64,000 nucleotides of DNA from Gaoshiqia sp050178015 (GCA_050178015.1 JBFXGM010000026.1:1-64000), one strand, 5' to 3'. Positions 8,590 through 18,196 are shown, numbered from the stretch's first letter. Numbers and translations: made by a program. The notes: generated by a model not told the origin, from the sequence alone.

Positions 8590-9303
8590 ATGCTCACAGA
8601 TCCGATAGCCCAAGGAATCCACGATTATCATTTCAAACGGCAAAACACTCCGGTGTTGATTCATGCTGAGGGCTTTGATACAGATGAAGTTTTGCCCTCG
8701 TATTTCTTTCGTTCGTATCACGACATGCCTGTTTTGGAAAGAAAAGCGCTGCAACTGGCCCGGGGTGCCGTATTGGATGTGGGCGCCTGCGCCGGATGCC
8801 ATTCGGTTTATCTGCAAGAAAAAGGATTTGAGGTTTACTCGCTCGAACGTTCGCAAGTAAGTTGCCAGGTACTGAGCGAACGCCAGTTGAAGCATGTCAT
8901 CCATTCCGATCTGTTCCATTACAACGAAAGGCAATTTGACACCCTCCTGCTGCTGATGAACGGAACCGGCATTGCCGGAACCCTCAGCAAACTGGATGCG
9001 TTTTTACAGCAACTGAAATCACTGCTTGCTCCGGGTGGCCAAATCCTGATCGATTCATCCGATCTGGTTTACCTTTACCTGGACGAAGATGGCTCGGCCC
9101 AACTCGATCTGAATGCAGACCATTACTATGGCGAATTGATCTACCAAACCGAATATAAAAAGAAAAAAGGCCAGCCATTTCCCTGGTTGTATGTTGACCC
9201 GGATACGCTGGCTGAAAAAGCGCTTCAAAATAAATTAAAAGTTGACCGGCTGATCAAAGGCGAACACTTTGACTACCTGGCCATCCTAAAACACCAATCA
9301 TAA
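8590..9303 (+). CDS. Class I SAM-dependent methyltransferase
   Basis: Rossmann-type methyltransferase of 237 aa. Motif I is VLDVGACAG (residues 61-69), followed by the acidic end of strand 2 (VYSLERS) that would hold the ribose of SAM. LLLLMNGTGIAG matches motif IV, and APGGQILIDSSDLVYLY matches the post-motif region. The substrate cannot be inferred. The stop codon is directly followed by the start of the DUF4954 gene, so translation is probably coupled. Confidence 0.8.
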   Translation: MLTDPIAQGIHDYHFKRQNTPVLIHAEGFDTDEVLPSYFFRSYHDMPVLERKALQLARGAVLDVGACAGCHSVYLQEKGFEVYSLERSQVSCQVLSERQLKHVIHSDLFHYNERQFDTLLLLMNGTGIAGTLSKLDAFLQQLKSLLAPGGQILIDSSDLVYLYLDEDGSAQLDLNADHYYGELIYQTEYKKKKGQPFPWLYVDPDTLAEKALQNKLKVDRLIKGEHFDYLAILKHQS

Positions 9304-11313
9304 ATGAAAGCAGTTACCTACAGAAAACTTACCGCAGAAGAAATACAGGCCCTGGTAGCCAATAACTGCAGTTCCGAAAATTGGGAAACCATTCTTGTTA
9401 CCGACGAATTTAATCCTGCCCGTTTCATCAGCAGCCGTTTCAGCGGTCAGGTTAGCCTCGGCCCGCAAACCGGTCAAATCAGCTTATTTGGCGGCGTAAA
9501 AAAGGACTGCGGCGTTTACTATGCCCACATTCACAATTGCAGCATTGGCGCAGATGTGTATATCAACCACATCAAAAACTACATTGCCAACTATCGCATT
9601 GAAGATCACGTCATCATCGACAACACGGATATTTGTGCCGTAGAAGGCACTTGCTCCTTTGGCAACGGTTTTAAGGTTGAAGTACTGGACGAAACCGGTG
9701 GACGAAAAGTGGCGATTTACGACAAGCTATCGGCTCACTTGGCTTACATCATGGCTTTTTACAAACACCGGCATTCAACCATTCAAAAGCTGGAAGAGCT
9801 GATACAGGATTATACGGAAAAAGTCAAATCGTCGCAAGGAGTTATTGGCGAGCACACCCAAATTTTCAATTGCCGTGAAATCCGCAATGTGAAGATAGGC
9901 CCCTATTCAGAGATCAGCGGAGCAAGCACCCTGAAAAACGGATCATTAAACAGCACCCGGGAGGCCCCGGTAAAAATCGGGCCCGAAGCTATTTTGAAAA
10001 ACTTCATCGTATCTTCCGGCTCGGAAGTGTCAGACGGGGCCATTGTATCCAACTGCTTTATCGGCCAAGGCTGTGTGCTCAGTTCGCAATATTCGGCACA
10101 AAACTCCCTGTTTTTTGCCAACTGCCAGGGCTTTCACGGTGAGGCCTGCGCCGTATTTGCAGGCCCCTACACGGTCACCCACCACAAATCGACCTTGCTG
10201 ATTGCCGGGATGTTCTCGTTTTGCAACGCGGGCAGTGGCTCCAACCAAAGTAACCACATGTACAAACTGGGGCCGATTCACCACGGGATTGTCGAGCGCG
10301 GGTCAAAAACCACCAGCGACTCGTACCTGCTGTGGCCAGCCAAAATTGGCGCTTTCACCCTGGTGATGGGCCGTCACTACAAAAATTCGGATACCTCGAA
10401 TATGCCGTTTTCTTATTTAATTGAAAATAAAGATGAAAGCTGGCTGGTTCCAGGGGTCAATCTGAAAAGCGTGGGTACGATCCGTGATGTGATGAAGTGG
10501 CCTCGCCGCGACAAGCGCACCGATCCCGTTAAAATGGATTATATAAACTTCAACCTGCTTAGCCCGTTTACCATCCGGAAAATGGCAAAAGCCATCGAAA
10601 TCCTACACCAAATCAAGCAAATTTCGGGCGAAACCACCGAGGTGTTTTCTTACAACAACACCAAAATCAGGCAGGATGCCCTGAAACGCGGACTGACCTT
10701 GTACCACATGGCCATCATGAAATTCATCGGCAACTCCATCATTACCCGGCTGAACAAGTGCCAACTTCATTCGCCTGGAAATGTATCGGATTGCCTGAAA
10801 GCACAAAGCCAAACCGGCCAAGGTGACTGGATCGACCTGGCTGGCCTGATTGCGCCAAAAACCGAGATCATCCGGTTGCTTACGCTGGTTGAAGAGGGGA
10901 AAATTGACAAGCTCGAAGATATCGAGCGGTTTTTCAATGAATTACATGCCCATTATTACGAATATGAATGGAACTGGACGGCAGACTTTATCAATTCGTA
11001 CCTGAAAAAACCAGTTGCCGAATTTACTATTGACGAACTGATTGCTATTATAAATGAATGGCGCGAAAGTGTTGTCCAGATTGACCGGATGCTGTACGAA
11101 GACGCCAAGAAGGAATTCCGTATGGATGCCATGACTGGTTTTGGCATCGACGGAGACCAACGGATCAAACAACTTGATTTTGAAAAGGTGAGAGGCCGCT
11201 TTGAGGACAACGATTTTGTAAAAGAAATCCTGAACCATATCGAACGGAAGACTGACTTGGGTAACAGGGTCATTCAACAATTACAAGAAGCGCAAAAAAC
11301 AGAAGCAATATGA
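9304..11313 (+). CDS. DUF4954-family left-handed beta-helix protein
   Basis: A 669-aa protein typical of Bacteroidota. The middle (residues about 60-340) has hexapeptide-like turns (CSIGADVYINHIKNYIANYRIEDHVIIDNT; VKIGPEAILKNFIVSSGSEVSDGAIVSNCFIGQG) that build a left-handed parallel beta-helix, as in sugar-nucleotide acyl- and nucleotidyl-transferases. The C-terminal 250 residues are helical. No specific activity is known to me. Its 4-nt ATGA overlap with nagB and its helix fold suggest a role linked to amino-sugar metabolism, which is inference. Confidence 0.8.
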   Translation: MKAVTYRKLTAEEIQALVANNCSSENWETILVTDEFNPARFISSRFSGQVSLGPQTGQISLFGGVKKDCGVYYAHIHNCSIGADVYINHIKNYIANYRIEDHVIIDNTDICAVEGTCSFGNGFKVEVLDETGGRKVAIYDKLSAHLAYIMAFYKHRHSTIQKLEELIQDYTEKVKSSQGVIGEHTQIFNCREIRNVKIGPYSEISGASTLKNGSLNSTREAPVKIGPEAILKNFIVSSGSEVSDGAIVSNCFIGQGCVLSSQYSAQNSLFFANCQGFHGEACAVFAGPYTVTHHKSTLLIAGMFSFCNAGSGSNQSNHMYKLGPIHHGIVERGSKTTSDSYLLWPAKIGAFTLVMGRHYKNSDTSNMPFSYLIENKDESWLVPGVNLKSVGTIRDVMKWPRRDKRTDPVKMDYINFNLLSPFTIRKMAKAIEILHQIKQISGETTEVFSYNNTKIRQDALKRGLTLYHMAIMKFIGNSIITRLNKCQLHSPGNVSDCLKAQSQTGQGDWIDLAGLIAPKTEIIRLLTLVEEGKIDKLEDIERFFNELHAHYYEYEWNWTADFINSYLKKPVAEFTIDELIAIINEWRESVVQIDRMLYEDAKKEFRMDAMTGFGIDGDQRIKQLDFEKVRGRFEDNDFVKEILNHIERKTDLGNRVIQQLQEAQKTEAI

Positions 11314-12137
11314 GACTGATCATTCAAAACAATTACCAGGAATTATCGAAATGGACGGCCAATTACATTGCCCGGAAAATTCAGCTCGCCAATCCTACCG
11401 AAGAAAAACCGTTCCTTATGGGTCTGCCCACCGGCTCGTCACCACTCGGTGTTTATCGCGAGCTGATCAATCTCAACAAAGAGGGGCATGTTAGTTTCAA
11501 GCACGTGATCACCTTCAACATGGATGAATACGTGGGAATCCCAAAAGATCACCCGCAGAGTTACCACACCTTTATGTGGGAAAACTTTTTCAGCCACATC
11601 GATATTCACCCGGAGAATGTCAATATCCTGAATGGCAACCCGGCAAATTTGAAAGAAGAATGTGCCCGTTACGAGCAAAAAATGAAAGACCTGGGCGGCA
11701 TTGACCTGTTTTTGGGCGGCATTGGCCCCGACGGACATATTGCCTTCAACGAGCCGGGATCGTCGCTGGCCTCGCGCACCCGCGATAAAGAACTGAACTA
11801 CGACACGATTGTGGCCAACTCCCGCTTTTTCAACAACGATGTGAACCAGGTGCCCAAACTGGCCCTAACGGTTGGCGTGGCAACCATCCTCGATGCCAAA
11901 GAAGTGGTCATCATCGTAAACGGACTGGGCAAAGCACGCGCCCTGAAACACGCCGTGGAAGAAGGTGTGAACCACATGTGGACCATCAGCGCCCTGCAAC
12001 TGCACGCGCGCGGCATGATTGTGTGCGACGAACATGCCACCTATGAGTTGAAAGTAGGTACCTACAAACATTTCAAATCGATTGAAGAAAAAAACCTGGA
12101 CGCACAAAAGCTCCTTACATCTGATTTAATTTGGTAA
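11310..12137 (+). CDS. nagB: Glucosamine-6-phosphate deaminase
   Basis: Converts glucosamine-6-phosphate to fructose-6-phosphate and ammonia, feeding amino sugars into glycolysis. The phosphate-binding loop GLPTGSSPLGVY is at residues 38-49. The catalytic residues match E. coli numbering: Asp72 (FNMDEYVG), Asp141, His143 (GPDGHIAFNEPGSS) and Glu148. At 275 aa it is full length. It overlaps the DUF4954 gene by 4 nt, so it is translated as the last gene of this operon, and a hairpin follows. Confidence 0.95.
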   Translation: MRLIIQNNYQELSKWTANYIARKIQLANPTEEKPFLMGLPTGSSPLGVYRELINLNKEGHVSFKHVITFNMDEYVGIPKDHPQSYHTFMWENFFSHIDIHPENVNILNGNPANLKEECARYEQKMKDLGGIDLFLGGIGPDGHIAFNEPGSSLASRTRDKELNYDTIVANSRFFNNDVNQVPKLALTVGVATILDAKEVVIIVNGLGKARALKHAVEEGVNHMWTISALQLHARGMIVCDEHATYELKVGTYKHFKSIEEKNLDAQKLLTSDLIW

Positions 12138-12143
12138 AGGTTT

Positions 12144-12168
12144 CCCGCAAGGCGGGTGTTGTTTTTTA
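12144..12168 (+). terminator. Terminator of nagB
   Basis: CCCGC/GCGGG stem with loop AAG, then TGTTGTTTTTT. A short but GC-rich Rho-independent terminator 7 nt after the stop codon. Confidence 0.65.
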
Positions 12169-12175
12169 AAATACG

Positions 12176-12209
12176 AAAAAAGCCACCATCCGAAAGGACA
12201 GTGGCTTTT
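12176..12209. terminator. Bidirectional terminator between nagB and nifJ
   Basis: Inverted repeat AAAAGCCAC/GTGGCTTTT enclosing a TCC-GAAA-GGA mini-hairpin. It has T-rich 3' flanks on both strands, so it can stop nifJ transcription from the right and read-through of nagB from the left. Confidence 0.75.
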
Positions 12210-12230
12210 GCTTTATGAGAAAATGGTTTT

Positions 12231-15200
12231 TTATTCTTCCGAACCGAAATTCATGGCTGCATGACGCTTGTACGAAGCATAACGCCATTTGGCATTTTCT
12301 TCGGACGCGGCGAACAGTTCGGCAGCTTGTTCCGGGAACGACTTCTTCAGGGAAGTATAACGTACTTCACCGTTCAGGAATTCCTGGAATTTGCTCCAAT
12401 CGGGTTCTTTTGAATCCAGTTCAAACGGGTTTTTGCCTTCGGCTTCCAACAATGGGTTGTAGCGGAACAGAGACCAGTATCCGGATTCCACAGCACGTTT
12501 TTCTTCGTCCTGCGATTTACCCATGCTGGCGCGCAAACCGTGGTTGATACATGGCGAGTAGGCAATGATCAATGACGGGCCGGGATATGCTTCGGCTTCG
12601 CGCAGGGCTTTCAGGTATTGAGCTTGGTTTGCGCCCATAGCCACCTGGGCTACATACACATAACCATACGTCATGGCCATCATGCCCAAATCTTTCTTAC
12701 GGATCTTTTTACCCGAAGAGGCAAATTTGGCTACCGCGCCCACCGGAGTCGATTTGGAAGCCTGACCACCCGTGTTCGAGTAAACCTCGGTATCCATAAC
12801 CAGTACGTTTACATCTTCGCCCGACGCCAAAACGTGATCCAAACCACCGTAACCGATGTCGTAAGCCCAACCGTCACCACCAAAAATCCATACGGATTTT
12901 TTCACCATGTATTTTTTCAGGCTCAGGATGTCTTTGGCGTATTGGCCATCTTTTCCTTCCAATACGGCCAGTACGTTGGCAGAAGCAGCTTTCGAAGCTT
13001 CGGCATTGTCTTTTCCTTCAATCCAGGCGGTGAATGCTTCTTTCTCAGCATCACTGATTCCGTTTTGCAGTTCAGCTTTCATAATGGCTTCAATGCGATC
13101 ACGTTGAGCATTCACACCTTCGGCCATACCGAAACCGTATTCAGCGTTGTCTTCGAACAATGAGTTGGCCCAAGCCGGTCCTTGTCCGCTTTCTTTATGC
13201 TTGCAGTAGGGAGTTGCAGGAGCCGAACCACCATAGATGGACGAACAACCGGTAGCGTTGGCCACCATCATGCGTTCACCGTACAATTGGGTGATCAGTT
13301 TCACATACGGAGTTTCACCGCAACCGGCACAAGCGCCCGAGAACTCAAACAAAGGCTGTGCAAACTGCGAGTTTTTCACCGACTTGAATTTGTCAACAAC
13401 TGCTTCTTTGTAAGTCACATTTTTATCCATGTAATCCCAGCGGGCCACTTCAGCTTCCTGAGAACCCAGCGATTTCATTACCAGCGCCTTTTCTTTCGAC
13501 GGACAAACATCGGCACAGTTACCGCAACCGGTACAGTCGAGTACCGAAACCTGGATACGGAATGACAGGTCGGGGAATTGTTTTGTCGGAGTAGCTACGC
13601 GGGTTTCAGTTCCTTCCGGAGCGTTTGCTTTTTCGGCTTCGGTCAACAGGAACGGACGAATAGCAGCGTGAGGACAAACGTAAGCACACTGGTTACACTG
13701 GATACAGTTGTCTGCTTGCCATTCGGGAACATTTACAGCGATACCGCGTTTTTCGAAGGCAGATGTTCCTTGCTCAAACGTACCGTCTTCGTAACCAACG
13801 AATGTTGATACCGGAAGATCGTTCCCTTTTTGGGCATTGATCACATCCACAAATTTGCTGATGTAATCCGGACGGTCAGTTGCAGCAACTTCCTCTTCCA
13901 GCTTGATATTTTTCCAATCGGCAGGAACTTCAACTTTCACCACATTCAAACCGCCAGCTTCAACAGCGGCAAAGTTCATGTTAACGATTTTCTCACCTTT
14001 GTTTCCATATGATTTTACGATGGCCTTTTTCATTTGCTCAACAGCCAGATCGTAAGGAATTACATTGGTAATTTTGAAGAAAGCCGATTGCATGATGGTA
14101 TTGGTACGGGTTCCCAAACCAAGCTCTTCACCCAGTTTTGTACCATTGATGATGTAGAAGTTGATTTCGTTCTTCGCCAGGTAACGCTTCATGTTATCCG
14201 GTAAACGTTTTTTGGTTTCTTCTTCATCCCAGATAGAGTTCAACAGGAACGAACCACCTTTTTTCAGACCTTTCAATACATCATATAAGTTGACATATGC
14301 AGGAACGTGGCAAGCCACAAAGTCGGGAGTAGTTACAAAATAGGTTGAACGGATCTGGCTGTCGCCGAAACGCAAGTGCGAGCAAGTAAAACCACCCGAT
14401 TTTTTCGAGTCGTACTCAAAATAACCCTGGCAGAATTTATCGGTTGTTTCGCCAATGATTTTGATCGAGTTTTTGTTGGCGCCAACGGTACCATCCGAAC
14501 CCAAACCGTAGAATTTAGCTTCGTAAATGTTCTCGGCCGAAATTTTGATTTCTTCCTTCAGCGGCAGTGATTTGAAAGTCACGTCATCCACAATACCCAG
14601 GGTGAAACCGTTTTTCGGTTCGTTCATGGCCAGGTTTTCGTAAACGGCCAGAATCTGTGAAGGAGTAGTGTCTTTCGATCCCAAACCAAAACGTCCGCCA
14701 ACAATTACAGGCGCATTTTCTTTACCGTAGAACAGGTCTTTCACATCCAGGTACAACGGTTCGCCGTTTGCTCCCGGCTCTTTGCTGCGGTCGAGCACAC
14801 AAATGCGTTTTACCGATTTCGGCAGTACGTCCATAAAATATTTCGCGCTGAACGGACGGTACAGGTGAACAGCCAGCAAACCAACTTTTTTACCTTGAGA
14901 AGCCAGGTAATCGATGGTTTCCTTGATGGTTTCAGTTACCGAACCCATAGCCACGATAATATTCTCGGCATCCGGTGCACCATAGTAGTCGAACGGGTGA
15001 TATTCACGGCCGGTCAGTTTGGTGATTTCCTGCATGTAAGCTTCCACGATGTCGGGAACGGCATCGTAGAATGGGTTGGCTGCTTCTTTGGCCTGGAAGA
15101 AAATATCCGGGTTTTGAGCAGTACCACGAGTCACCGGATTCTCCGGGTTCAGGGCACGATTGCGGAAATTGGCCAACGCTTCCTGGTCAATCAATGGCCA

Positions 15201-15779
15201 GAAATCTTCTTTATCCAAATATTCAATTTTCTGGATTTCGTGCGAAGTACGGAACCCGTCGAAGAACGACAGGAACGGAACGCGCGATTTCAGGGTAGCC
15301 AGGTGGGCAACACCGGCCAGGTCCATTTCTTCCTGTACCGAACCGGCAGCCAACATGGCAAATCCGGTTTGACGACAAGCGTAAACGTCGGAGTGATCGC
15401 CAAAAATGGAAAGTGCGTGGGCAGCCAGGGCGCGGGCACTTACGTGGAAAACAGTCGGCAACAATTCACCGGCAATTTTGTACATGTTGGGGATCATCAG
15501 CAACAAACCTTGCGATGCGGTGTACGTTGAAGTAAGCGCACCCGATTGCAAAGCACCGTGCACAGCACCGGCAGCACCGGCTTCACTCTGCATCTCGGCC
15601 AAACGTACCGGACGGCCAAACAAGTTGGTTTTTCCTTTTGCAGCCCATTCATCCACATATTCGGCCATCGTTGATGATGGCGTAATGGGATAAATACAGG
15701 CAACTTCGCTAAACATGTAACTCATGTACGCGGCAGCGTAGTTTCCGTCACATGTAATGAACTTTTTTTCTTTTGCCAT
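12231..15779 (-). CDS. nifJ: Pyruvate:ferredoxin (flavodoxin) oxidoreductase
   Basis: Single-chain homodimeric PFOR of 1182 aa that oxidises pyruvate to acetyl-CoA and CO2 and reduces ferredoxin, a mark of fermentative or anaerobic carbon metabolism. The N-terminal thiamine-type domain contains YPITPSSTMAEYVDEWA. Two ferredoxin-like 4Fe-4S motifs follow (CIQCNQCAYVCP and CTGCGNCADVCP, about residues 690-755). The TPP-binding domain shows FSGACAGCGETPY, GCSSIYGGSAP and GGDGWAYDIGYGGLDH. It is flanked by its own terminator. Confidence 0.97.
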   Translation of the reverse strand: MAKEKKFITCDGNYAAAYMSYMFSEVACIYPITPSSTMAEYVDEWAAKGKTNLFGRPVRLAEMQSEAGAAGAVHGALQSGALTSTYTASQGLLLMIPNMYKIAGELLPTVFHVSARALAAHALSIFGDHSDVYACRQTGFAMLAAGSVQEEMDLAGVAHLATLKSRVPFLSFFDGFRTSHEIQKIEYLDKEDFWPLIDQEALANFRNRALNPENPVTRGTAQNPDIFFQAKEAANPFYDAVPDIVEAYMQEITKLTGREYHPFDYYGAPDAENIIVAMGSVTETIKETIDYLASQGKKVGLLAVHLYRPFSAKYFMDVLPKSVKRICVLDRSKEPGANGEPLYLDVKDLFYGKENAPVIVGGRFGLGSKDTTPSQILAVYENLAMNEPKNGFTLGIVDDVTFKSLPLKEEIKISAENIYEAKFYGLGSDGTVGANKNSIKIIGETTDKFCQGYFEYDSKKSGGFTCSHLRFGDSQIRSTYFVTTPDFVACHVPAYVNLYDVLKGLKKGGSFLLNSIWDEEETKKRLPDNMKRYLAKNEINFYIINGTKLGEELGLGTRTNTIMQSAFFKITNVIPYDLAVEQMKKAIVKSYGNKGEKIVNMNFAAVEAGGLNVVKVEVPADWKNIKLEEEVAATDRPDYISKFVDVINAQKGNDLPVSTFVGYEDGTFEQGTSAFEKRGIAVNVPEWQADNCIQCNQCAYVCPHAAIRPFLLTEAEKANAPEGTETRVATPTKQFPDLSFRIQVSVLDCTGCGNCADVCPSKEKALVMKSLGSQEAEVARWDYMDKNVTYKEAVVDKFKSVKNSQFAQPLFEFSGACAGCGETPYVKLITQLYGERMMVANATGCSSIYGGSAPATPYCKHKESGQGPAWANSLFEDNAEYGFGMAEGVNAQRDRIEAIMKAELQNGISDAEKEAFTAWIEGKDNAEASKAASANVLAVLEGKDGQYAKDILSLKKYMVKKSVWIFGGDGWAYDIGYGGLDHVLASGEDVNVLVMDTEVYSNTGGQASKSTPVGAVAKFASSGKKIRKKDLGMMAMTYGYVYVAQVAMGANQAQYLKALREAEAYPGPSLIIAYSPCINHGLRASMGKSQDEEKRAVESGYWSLFRYNPLLEAEGKNPFELDSKEPDWSKFQEFLNGEVRYTSLKKSFPEQAAELFAASEENAKWRYASYKRHAAMNFGSEE

Positions 15780-15827
15780 GTCTATTCAAGTTAATTTTAG
15801 AATTATTTATAATGTATTTTAATTCAG

Positions 15828-15900
15828 CCTTCCCCCAACCCCTTCCAACGGAAGGGGAGTATGTCCCTCTCCGGCAATTGCCGGAAGGTTAGGTAGGGCT
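15828..15900. repeat. Hairpin-rich intergenic element
   Basis: A GC-rich island holding two perfect palindromes: CCCCTTCC-AAC-GGAAGGGG (15839-15857) and TCCGGCAATTGCCGGA (15870-15885), flanked by pyrimidine-rich and AGGT/TAGG-rich ends. Its style matches short intergenic repeats scattered through many Bacteroidota genomes. Only one copy is in the window, so dispersed-repeat status is unproven. Confidence 0.45.
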
Positions 15901-15901
15901 C

Positions 15902-17080
15902 CTAATATAAGAATCCAAACAACCATAAAGGAATGGTATTTCCCTTCCCTTCCTCGATCATATCGGCTGCGGCAAAGCTGGTTGCATTAAACGGTTCGGT
16001 ATATTTACCGCCAATCGAAAAATGATAGCTGCCAGCCACTTTAAAATCGGCCAGGGACGAACTCTTTACTTCGTACTTATAACCTACCTGATTATAAAAG
16101 AACGTGGTACGCAAATTCCGGTTATTGATATTCTCCGGATCAACAGCGTACAGGATATTGGTATTGTGGGCATAAACCAGGTCGGGTTTTTTCTGCTGAT
16201 CTTCACCCCCATTTGAAAAAAGCAAGTTAATCAGGCGCGCATTTTTCAGGTACCGCAGGTAATTCATAATGGTAGCGCGCGAGGTTTCCACGTCTGTGCT
16301 TATTTTACTCACATTCGGCGAAAAAGGTACCTGACTGCAAATGATCTGCAACAGTTTCCTGAGCTTTGGCAAATACTTCAACTCAATCTGGTTCAGATAA
16401 GTTACATCGATCTCAAGCGCCAGGTTAACGTGTTTCAGCAGGGTTTCGCTGTAAAAAGGCTTGTTGCTTAAAAAGTATGGATAGTAACCGGTTTGAAGAT
16501 ATTCATTGAAATACGCGAGGGGCTTCACTTTTTCGGTGATTTCGGCTGCTATGGCCACATGGTTGGCGATCAATTCTTCCAGCTGATATTTCCGGAACTG
16601 AAACGATCCTTTAAAATTCAGGTACTCGCGAAACGACAATCCTTCGAGGTGATATACCTGGGCAATTCCCTGCAGGTTCTCGTGCCCCTCAATGACACGC
16701 AGCACCGGCGACGCCGAAAAAATGACTTGTAATTCGGGAAAACTGTCGTAACAAATCCTCAACTCCTCAGCCCAGTCGGGGTATTTATGAATTTGGTCGA
16801 GAATCAGTACTTTGCCGCCCTTCTTGTAGAACTCGTCGGCAAAATTTACGATTTTACGTTTGGTGAAATAGAAGTTGTTCAGGTTGACATACAAACAGGA
16901 TCTGTCGTCGGCGTATTTTTCCTTTACCAAATCCAGCAAAAAAGTGGTTTTGCCAACCCCGCGGAAACCTTTGATGCAAATCAGCCGCTGCGACCAATCA
17001 ATCTCGTCGAGCAATTCCCGCCGGATAGATTCCCGTGGGTTCTCAACCAGCGTTTGATGTATTTGCACCAGATTTTCCAT
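15902..17080 (-). CDS. AAA-type ATPase with DUF4143-like C-terminus
   Basis: Walker A GFRGVGKTT at residues 38-46 and Walker B-like KVLILDQIHKYPDW, followed by the sensor-like segment VIFSASPVLRV. The C-terminal half (ISTDVETSRATIMNYLRYLKNARLINLL) is a winged-helix/DUF4143-like region. Such stand-alone proteins are common, variable passengers in Bacteroidota and often resemble toxin or NTPase families. Physiological function is unknown. It has no tight operon partner: 109 nt to cobA and 122 nt to nifJ. Confidence 0.8.
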   Translation of the reverse strand: MENLVQIHQTLVENPRESIRRELLDEIDWSQRLICIKGFRGVGKTTFLLDLVKEKYADDRSCLYVNLNNFYFTKRKIVNFADEFYKKGGKVLILDQIHKYPDWAEELRICYDSFPELQVIFSASPVLRVIEGHENLQGIAQVYHLEGLSFREYLNFKGSFQFRKYQLEELIANHVAIAAEITEKVKPLAYFNEYLQTGYYPYFLSNKPFYSETLLKHVNLALEIDVTYLNQIELKYLPKLRKLLQIICSQVPFSPNVSKISTDVETSRATIMNYLRYLKNARLINLLFSNGGEDQQKKPDLVYAHNTNILYAVDPENINNRNLRTTFFYNQVGYKYEVKSSSLADFKVAGSYHFSIGGKYTEPFNATSFAAADMIEEGKGNTIPLWLFGFLY

Positions 17081-17189
17081 CGTTCACCTTTATTCTGCAA
17101 ACAAAAGTAAACAGGAAAGTGGATTTTTTGCTATCCAGAGATAACAATTTGCACCTGAAATTGTAATTTATAATTAATAAAAATAAGGA

Positions 17190-17930
17190 TTACCCCAATT
17201 TACGGGCATGCGATCCGAGAATAATCATAGAGGGCATAGGCGGATCATTCCGAGTGAGAAATCCCGCTACTTCACTTAAATTAGTTGTAAATATTTGTTG
17301 ATCCGGATGCCCTACCCGACTCACGATTTGCAGCGGAATCTCCGGCGACACCCCCCGGCTGCGGAGTTCATCGGATAAATACGCCAGGTTTTTCAATCCC
17401 ATATATACCATCACCGGAGCATGGGTGTTGAGCACCGAGGCGACAACTTCAATATCGTCGAACCCGCCATCGCGCTTGTGCCCGGTATAAAACAGCGCCA
17501 TACTGTTTACGCCCCGTAAGGTAACCGGAATGTGGAAACAGGTAGCTGCCGCCAACCCAGCCGTGATACCGGGTACCACTTCCACTTGCAGGCCTTCGGA
17601 AAGGCAAAACTCCAGCTCTTCGGCGCCGCGGCCAAAAATGAACGGATCGCCGGCTTTCAGTCGGACTACCTTATTTCCGGCCAGGGCAGATTCCTTCAAT
17701 TGGCGATGAATGTTGTTCTGCCGCTCGGTTTGGTGCTGACCATCCTGGTAATGTTTTCCGGCGTAAATTTTCCGGCAAGCTGGCGAGGCCAACTCCAAAA
17801 TTTCATCGCCATGAAGAGCATCATACAAAATTACATCAGCCTCTTCAATACGGCGAAGCGCTCGAATGGTCAGCAACTCCGGGTCGCCCGGGCCTGCTCC
17901 TACTATAGATATGAGGTGATTATTTTGCAT
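17190..17930 (-). CDS. cobA: Uroporphyrinogen-III C-methyltransferase (SUMT)
   Basis: Transfers two methyl groups from SAM to uroporphyrinogen III, giving precorrin-2, the first committed step to siroheme, the cofactor of the sulfite reductase encoded upstream. The P-loop-like VGAGPGDPELLTIRAL is at the N-terminus. VRLKAGDPFIFGRGAEE and VVPGITAGLAAA are the tetrapyrrole-methylase signatures. The frame is open further upstream to a GTG, but the ATG at 17930 fits the family. It is the last gene of the cys/siroheme group, separated from the previous gene by a 264-nt repeat array. Confidence 0.94.
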   Translation of the reverse strand: MQNNHLISIVGAGPGDPELLTIRALRRIEEADVILYDALHGDEILELASPACRKIYAGKHYQDGQHQTERQNNIHRQLKESALAGNKVVRLKAGDPFIFGRGAEELEFCLSEGLQVEVVPGITAGLAAATCFHIPVTLRGVNSMALFYTGHKRDGGFDDIEVVASVLNTHAPVMVYMGLKNLAYLSDELRSRGVSPEIPLQIVSRVGHPDQQIFTTNLSEVAGFLTRNDPPMPSMIILGSHARKLG

Positions 17931-17959
17931 TTCTTTATTACAGATGCCTGATAGCACGG

Positions 17960-18196
17960 TCCTAACATCATGTTATACATTTATTAAAGGCCGAAACCCT
18001 TTCCTTAACGCTTTTCATACACTCCTTAACGCCGTTCTTGCACTCCTTAACACTTTTCGTGCATTCCTTAGCGCCGTTCATGCATTCCTTAAAGGCGAAA
18101 ACCTGTTCCTTAACATCGATTGTACATTCCTTAGCGTTAATCTTCTGCTCCTTAAAACAAAACGACTGTTCCTTACCGACAAACTGGGCCCCTTTT
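17960..18196. repeat. Degenerate 21-bp tandem array, TCCTTA core
   Basis: TCCTTA begins at 18002, 18023, 18044, 18065, 18086, 18107, 18128, 18149 and 18170, exactly every 21 nt. Decayed cores continue the phase at 17960 (TCCTAA), 17981 (TTATTA) and 18191 (CCTTTT). The 15 nt between cores vary but recur in types: the unit at 17981 resembles that at 18086, and 17960 resembles 18107. Because 21 is a multiple of 3, several frames stay open and encode heptads. On the minus strand one frame gives KECMNGA, KECTKSV and the like, but it has no start codon before the repeats. Confidence 0.85.

Noticed and set aside
17960..18196. CRISPR array
   Set aside because: The conserved core is only 6 nt and the whole unit 21 nt. 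There are no 23-50-nt repeats with unique spacers and no cas genes.
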